NCBI RefSeq assembly: GCF_008641065.1
Contig: NZ_VTRS01000001.1
Span: 917,231-981,230, forward strand
Length of the DNA stretch: 64,000 bases
From: Rhabdaerophilum calidifontis
GTDB taxonomy: Bacteria; Pseudomonadota; Alphaproteobacteria; Rhizobiales; Beijerinckiaceae
Reading direction: 5' to 3'
Shown: in pieces, positions 61,523-64,000 of the stretch
Layout: each line of letters begins with the position of its first letter
Numbering within the stretch: the stretch's first letter is position 1
The notes under the pieces: model-generated
What the model was told of the DNA's origin: nothing
What the model saw: only the letters and a program-made list of their open reading frames with translations
Database searches by the model: none
Translations under genes and position numbers: made by a program

Positions 61523-62548
61523 ATGACGGACCAAGCCGCCACCAGGACCGGTGCCGCCGATGCGATCCCGCAGGCACGGCTCGATCTCATTCCGCTCGCG
61601 CTTCCCGTCGCGCTCGCCGGGCTTGCCTTCCTGCTGATCGGTACCCCCACGACCTGGCTGACGCTCACGCTCGCCGCTCTGGCCATGGGCATGATGATCT
61701 TCGTGATCGCGAGCGGGCTGACCCTCGTCTTCGGGCTGATGGACGTGATCAATTTCGGCCATGGCGCCTTCATCGCGGTGGGCGCCTATCTCGCGATGAC
61801 CGTGCTCGGGCCGCTGGCGCCGCTGGTGCAGGCGGATTCGCTGATGCTGAACCTCGCGGCGCTTGCGCTGGCGGCGCTGGTCGCGACATTCGGCGCCGGC
61901 GCGCTGGGGCTCGCCTTCGAGCGCGTCGTCATCCGCCCGGTCTATGGCCAGCATCTGAAGCAGATCCTGATCACCATGGGCGGGCTGATCATCGCCGAGC
62001 AGCTCCTGCACGCGATCTTCGGCGGCGACCAGAAGGCAATGGCGCTCCCGACCGCGTTTCGTGGCGCGATCGTCGTCGGCGATCTCGCCTTCGAGAAGTT
62101 CCGGCTGCTCGCGGTGGCGATCGGGCTCGTGGTGTTCCTCGCCATGCAACTGACGCTCAACCGGACGCGGATCGGCCTGCTGATCCGCGCCGGCGTCGAG
62201 AACAGCGAGATGGTCGAGGCACTCGGCTACCGCATCCGGCGGCTCTTTGTCGGGGTCTTCGCGGCGGGGTCGGCGCTGGCGGGGCTCGGCGGCGTGCTCT
62301 GGGCGCTCTATCGCGAGACCTTCACGGCCGCGATCGGCTCCGAGGTCATGGTGCTGGTCTTCATCGTCATCATCATCGGCGGGCTGGGCTCCGTCGGCGG
62401 CTGCTTCCTCGGGGCGATCCTGGTGGCGATGATGGCGAATTACACCGCCTTCCTCGCGCCGAAGGTCGCGCTCGCCTCCTCGATCCTCCTCATGGTCGCG
62501 ATCCTGATGTGGCGCCCGCAGGGGCTCTATCCGGTCGCGAAACGGTGA
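61523..62548 (+). CDS. Branched-chain-type ABC permease (LivH family, second system)
   Basis: A 341-residue permease with LivH motif FGLMDVINFGHGAFIAVGAY and coupling loop IGLLIRAGVENSEMVEALGY. An extra N-terminal segment (about 40 residues including LIPLALPVALAGLAFLLIG) adds a membrane helix compared with the first importer's LivH. Starts seven bases after the ATPase stop. Confidence 0.92.
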   Translation: MTDQAATRTGAADAIPQARLDLIPLALPVALAGLAFLLIGTPTTWLTLTLAALAMGMMIFVIASGLTLVFGLMDVINFGHGAFIAVGAYLAMTVLGPLAPLVQADSLMLNLAALALAALVATFGAGALGLAFERVVIRPVYGQHLKQILITMGGLIIAEQLLHAIFGGDQKAMALPTAFRGAIVVGDLAFEKFRLLAVAIGLVVFLAMQLTLNRTRIGLLIRAGVENSEMVEALGYRIRRLFVGVFAAGSALAGLGGVLWALYRETFTAAIGSEVMVLVFIVIIIGGLGSVGGCFLGAILVAMMANYTAFLAPKVALASSILLMVAILMWRPQGLYPVAKR

Positions 62549-62553
62549 ATGCC

Positions 62554-63627
62554 ATGATCCGCGCGCTCCTGTCCGACGATCCGCCGAAATCCCGCCTGCT
62601 TGCGGCGCTGCTGGTCCTGATCCTCGCCGGGCTTGCCGCGGCGCCGTTCGTCTTTCCGGGCGCGGCCGCGCTCAACACGGCGGCGAAGATCTGTATCTTC
62701 ATCGTGCTGGTCGCGAGCTACGACATCCTCCTGGGCTATACCGGCATCGTCTCCTTCGCCCACACGATGTTCTTCGGCATCGGCGGCTACGGCGTCGGCC
62801 TGTCGCTCTATTTCCTTGGGCCGGGCTGGCCGGTGGTCGCGCTCGGGATCGTCGTCGCGCTGGTTATCGGCGTCGTGCTGGCGCTCGCCGTCGGGCTCGT
62901 CTCGCTGCGGGTGAAGGCGATCTTCTTCGCGATGATCACGCTCGCGGTCGCCTCCGCTTTCATGATCCTCACCACCCAGCTTTCCGAGTTCACCGGCGGC
63001 GAGGACGGGCGGACCTTCCGGGTTCCCGAATTGCTGCGCCCGACCACGCGGCTGTTCGAGGAGCCCTTCCTGGGCACCGCCATCACCGGCCGCGTCCTCG
63101 CCTATTATCTCGTCTTCCTGAGCGCGGTCGCGCTGTTCCTGCTCGCGCTGAGGCTTGTGAATTCCTGCTTCGGTCGCGTGCTCCAGGCAATCCGCGAGAA
63201 CGAGATGCGCGCCGAGGCGCTCGGCTACCGCGTGGTCTATTTCCGCACCATGGCGAGCTGCCTTTCCGCGGCGCTGGCGGTGATGGCGGGCGCAATGAGC
63301 GCGCTCTGGCTGCGCTATACCGGGCCCGAGACGACGCTCTCCTTCGCGATCATGCTCGATGTCCTGCTGATGGTGGTGATCGGCGGCACCGGCACGCTCT
63401 ACGGCGCGGTCATCGGCGCGACCCTGTTCATCCTGGCGCAGAACTATCTCCAGAAGCTGATGGCAATGGCCGCCGCCGCCACCGAGGGGATTCCGCTGCT
63501 GCCCCGCCTCCTGCATCCGGACCGCTGGCTGCTGCTGCTCGGCGTTCTGTTCGTGCTCAGCATCTATTTCTTCCCGACGGGGATCGCGGGCAAGCTCGCG
63601 GGCCGCGGCCGCGGCCCTGCAGCGTGA
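62554..63627 (+). CDS. Branched-chain-type ABC permease (LivM family, second system)
   Basis: A 357-residue permease: LVASYDILLGYTGIVSFAHT is the LivM signature and VLQAIRENEMRAEALGYRVV the coupling loop. The C-terminus is long and ends in a basic RG-rich tail (GKLAGRGRGPAA). ATG at 62554 is chosen; a GTG at 62545 that overlaps the previous stop is possible. Last gene of the importer operon. Confidence 0.9.
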   Translation: MIRALLSDDPPKSRLLAALLVLILAGLAAAPFVFPGAAALNTAAKICIFIVLVASYDILLGYTGIVSFAHTMFFGIGGYGVGLSLYFLGPGWPVVALGIVVALVIGVVLALAVGLVSLRVKAIFFAMITLAVASAFMILTTQLSEFTGGEDGRTFRVPELLRPTTRLFEEPFLGTAITGRVLAYYLVFLSAVALFLLALRLVNSCFGRVLQAIRENEMRAEALGYRVVYFRTMASCLSAALAVMAGAMSALWLRYTGPETTLSFAIMLDVLLMVVIGGTGTLYGAVIGATLFILAQNYLQKLMAMAAAATEGIPLLPRLLHPDRWLLLLGVLFVLSIYFFPTGIAGKLAGRGRGPAA

Positions 63628-63737
63628 GATCGCTGGCGGCGGCCGGAGCAGGGCCGGCCGTCCGCTCCAGTTCCTGCCTTGACGCCGCTCTTTCGACCCC
63701 TGACCGGACAAGGCTTCGGGCCGATTGCTCCTGCATG
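63628..63737. other. Non-coding gap after the second importer
   Basis: About 110 bases between the livM-type stop and the LysR remnant. GGAGC/GCTCC arms at about 63642-63676 flank a GC-rich loop and might be a weak terminator; nothing else is recognised. Confidence 0.3.
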
Positions 63738-63890
63738 TCAGATGGTGTGCTGGCCGATCTCGACGAAGACCCGTTTGATCGTTGAGGCGACATGGGCAAC
63801 GGCCTGATCATCGCTCTGGCGCCGGTGCCAAGCGAGTTGCAACGGAAAGCCATCAACGCCAATCGGTGGCGCAAGAGCTGGCTCGGTTTG
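63738..63890 (-). pseudogene. 3' remnant of a LysR-family regulator gene
   Basis: On the minus strand the last 47 codons read PALAPPIGVDGFPLQLAWHR, then RQSDDQAVAHVASTIKRVFV and EIGQHTI-stop, the end of a LysR effector domain (the WHRR-x-x-DDQAVAHV segment is typical). The gene is interrupted on its 5' side by an IS3-family end at about 63890, so no start or DNA-binding domain remains in the window. Confidence 0.65.
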
Positions 63891-63892
63891 TT

Positions 63893-64000
63893 TGAACAGT
63901 TTCGGGGCGTTTCCTAAGTGGATTCCTGCCTCGGTTAGGCCGCCATCGGGATTGCTGGCAGCGCATTGAAGTACGCCTCGTCCGGGGTCAACCGGCCGAG
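63893..64000 (-). mobile_element. IS3-family insertion sequence, right part only (partial)
   Basis: From about 63893 (TGAACAGTTTCGGGGCGTTT, a plausible IS3-type terminal sequence beginning TGA) to the window end. It contains the 3' end of a transposase gene. The other end and any target-site duplication lie outside the window, so the boundary is approximate. Confidence 0.6.
63935..64000 (-). CDS. IS3-family transposase OrfB, C-terminal 21 residues (partial)
   Basis: The minus strand encodes LGRLTPDEAYFNALPAIPMA then A and a stop. The LTPDEAYF motif followed by a short Ala-rich end is the usual C-terminus of IS3-family integrase-type transposases. The remainder of the gene lies beyond the right edge. 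Confidence 0.7.
   Translation of the reverse strand, partial: LGRLTPDEAYFNALPAIPMAA

Overview
The window is a contiguous piece of a GC-rich chromosome from a motile alphaproteobacterium. Evidence is the FliX regulator next to flgI, an alphaproteobacterial DksA with a degenerate zinc finger, OpgC, and many solute-binding-protein transporters (TRAP, tripartite-type receptor, two branched-chain-type ABC systems). The genus cannot be fixed from the sequence; a Rhodospirillales/Acetobacterales or Rhizobiales member is plausible. No rRNA, tRNA or CRISPR array was seen. Gene density is high, with many 4-nt stop/start overlaps.

Layout. 1-5.6 kb: flagellar genes on the minus strand (two flagellins, a FlaG-like protein, a FlgN-like chaperone, rod-binding FlgJ, P-ring FlgI behind a good sigma54-type promoter) with divergent fliX. 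5.8-6.25 kb: dksA. 6.3-13.3 kb: a hexuronate locus (fructuronate-reductase-like gene, FadR-type GntR regulator, three-gene TRAP transporter, altronate dehydratase) whose two outward promoters carry near-identical ATTGGTC-n-GACCAAT operators. 13.4-17 kb: a LysR gene diverging from a nitronate monooxygenase plus acylating (methyl)malonate-semialdehyde dehydrogenase pair, which together could turn propionate-3-nitronate into acetyl-CoA. 17.4-19 kb: a chemoreceptor with an AT-richer sensor half. 19-25 kb: envelope and secreted proteins (PHB-depolymerase-like esterase, SGNH hydrolase, beta-propeller, OpgC, DUF2189) and a LysR regulator.

25.3-36.4 kb is one long plus-strand aromatic catabolism block: dehydrogenase, TctC receptor, the three enzymes of the lower gallate/protocatechuate-4,5 route (GalD-, GalB- and GalC-like), a complete branched-chain-type ABC importer, a MetE-like zinc methyltransferase and a type I extradiol (VOC) dioxygenase. 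No LigAB/GalA-type dioxygenase is present in the block. This is the best candidate for an undescribed pathway variant.

36.4-44.7 kb: a DUF808 protein, then phosphorus genes: Na/Pi symporter with PhoU-like tail, orphan PstS, and a 2-aminoethylphosphonate-type ABC importer (AepX-V-W-like), with PHO-box-like repeats in the shared upstream region. 44.6-46.2 kb: HxlR regulator, GST and an NTF2-fold protein. 46.2-54.1 kb: LysR regulator, RND efflux operon with two lipoprotein adaptors, TetR regulator, a 25-residue hydrophobic peptide and a membrane-anchored protein. 54.1-63.6 kb: an acyl-CoA cassette on the minus strand (alpha/beta hydrolase, two MaoC-fold proteins, CoA ligase, crotonase-fold protein, TetR) diverging from a second complete branched-chain-type ABC importer, suggesting uptake and CoA-dependent breakdown of a carboxylate. 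The right edge holds the 3' remnant of a LysR gene cut by an IS3-family element that runs out of the window.
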